Shown here: positions 63,078 to 64,000 of the stretch, one piece after another
How positions within the stretch are numbered: position 1 is the stretch's first letter
How the letters are laid out: every line of letters starts with the position of its first letter
Assembly (NCBI RefSeq): GCF_041146395.1
Contig: NC_090983.1
Span: 64,549,501-64,613,500, forward strand
Direction of reading: 5' to 3'
Length of the DNA stretch: 64,000 nucleotides
Origin: Eulemur rufifrons
Taxonomy: Eukaryota > Chordata > Mammalia > Primates > Lemuridae
The notes under the pieces: model-generated
What the model saw: the letters and a program-made list of their open reading frames with translations, nothing else
The model's database searches: none
Told to the model about the DNA's origin: nothing
Program-made: the position numbers and the translations under genes

Positions 63078-63459
63078 TAAAACCATTCGCCAAAGACGGT
63101 GTAGGATTTAGGAATTGGAAGCATGGAATATGAGAATGACCTGCATGCTTGCCATGAGAAAGTCACACATTTGGCCCTGAGCTTTCCAGTAACCAATGCA
63201 AAATGGGAATCCTGATAAGCAATGCAGTTCACAATATGTGTAAGGTAAAAACGGATTGCATTGCTTAGGAAAATAACCGTTCTTGGCCTTAAGTTCAGAC
63301 AGGACCTTTGTCTCAGGATACCTCCTTAATGTGGACACTGTGCAATGTAAGACCATGTGTATGAAACAGCAATCCAGGGATAACAAGTTCTGAACAAGAA
63401 GGTGCTGAGATGACCTTTAAGAAGCAGATAAAATATGTTTAGGTGATAATACAGGAGAT

Positions 63460-63545
63460 GTGTCTGATAATATATGTATGTGTGTGTGGTGTGTGATATA
63501 TACACATACACACATATATATCTATACATATGCACTTGATACACA
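63460..63545. repeat. TG/TA/CA-rich simple repeat
   Basis: The run of tatgtatgtgtgtgtgg and atatacacatacacacata types is low-complexity purine/pyrimidine-alternating DNA. Confidence 0.8.
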
Positions 63546-63715
63546 TTCATAAATCCATACAAACCTACACACTGTGTATACATAATATGCATCTACTAAT
63601 CCACACATGCCCATGGCAATCTGTGTCCCTCATACTCTGTGCTACCCTATTGTAGAATGCTTAGAAATCAACCCACTTTGAATTTGGGGACTTCCTAATA
63701 CAGTAACTCCTACAG

Positions 63716-63835
63716 GTGGTGCCGGTGAATGAGAAAAAGGAACAGGAACCGCCTCCACCATATTCTGGGCTTCTGAGTCATTTTCATGTTACCACACAGT
63801 TTTTGATAATGCACATTAAAAAATTAGAAAAATAA
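63716..63835 (+). other. Coding-like segment in the RBMS1 frame, possible alternative terminal exon or gene fragment
   Basis: After an acceptor-like site (ctcctacag at 63707-63715) the sequence is open in the frame left by exon h for 39 codons to a taa at 63833. It starts VVPVNEKKEQEPPPPYS and is less AT-rich than its surroundings. An aataaa overlaps the stop at 63831-63836. It could be an unannotated alternative last exon, a fragment of a retroposed gene or retroviral gag (a PPPY motif is present), or chance. I do not recognise the protein. The RBMS1 family has no such sequence that I know. Confidence 0.25.
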
Positions 63836-64000
63836 AAACATTTCTCATGAAATGTATTAATAGCAAACATTATCTCTGACACACATATCTTTTTTTCTTT
63901 TTGGCAACTTTTAGAGACAAAGACTGCACATATCTCTGTTTACCATCTTTGAAAAGGCATTAAGGAGTGTGTGCAGAAGGTTCCTATCTGAGAATTCATT

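Larger units (their letters stand above)
62784..64000 (+). other. Start of the RBMS1 intron after exon h
   Basis: The intron is cut by the window edge. It contains a poly(A)-tailed insertion (62862-63077), a TG/TA-rich simple repeat (about 63460-63540) and a coding-like segment after a splice-acceptor-like site at 63715. The normal next RBMS1 exon was not seen. Confidence 0.7.

Overview
This window is genomic DNA from a primate, almost certainly a strepsirrhine and probably a lemur. The evidence is a set of full-length Alu elements carrying the strepsirrhine diagnostic changes (for example 'gccgtggcgtcagcctagct' in reverse orientation and a ~30-bp A/T-rich mid-linker with 'atatagaaaaaattagcc'), sitting with ordinary mammalian MIR, L2, MLT1, MER1/MER5 and L1 debris. 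No prokaryotic gene, operon, CRISPR array or virus genome is present.

The only protein-coding gene I can support is RBMS1 (RNA-binding motif, single-stranded-interacting protein 1, also MSSP/SCR2), on the + strand. Eight internal coding exons were found by reading translated segments between AG/GT splice sites: 25242-25300, 30194-30285, 41557-41714, 43666-43745, 58029-58144 (or -58135), 59040-59089, 59216-59309 and 62733-62783. Phases join exactly and give about 230 codons. They run from the middle of RRM1, through all of RRM2, into the Pro/Gln/Ser/Tyr-rich C-terminal region. The 5' exons (N-terminus and first half of RRM1) lie upstream of position 1 and the last exons lie beyond 64000. The remaining ~99% is intron.

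Layout: 1-25241 is one long upstream intron, with repeats, a tailless tRNA-Glu half at 20196-20236 and a possible enhancer cluster near 12.12-12.19 kb. 25242-43745 holds the rest of RRM1 and all of RRM2. 43746-58028 is a 14.3-kb intron with a nested L2/L1/MLT1 block and several Alus, one of which ends 78 bp before the next exon. 58029-62783 holds four closely spaced exons for the linker and C-terminal region. 62784-64000 is the start of the next intron. It contains a recent poly(A)-tailed insertion of an LTR-like RNA (62862-63077) and a coding-like segment that stays open in the RBMS1 frame (63716-63835).

The provided open reading frames of 60-220 codons are nearly all chance intronic ORFs or translations of repeats. 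I found no new biological system. The most interesting points are the in-frame tandem donor of exon 58029-58144 (optional Val-Arg-Leu), the tailless tRNA half, the retroposed LTR-like RNA and the coding-like segment at the end of the window.
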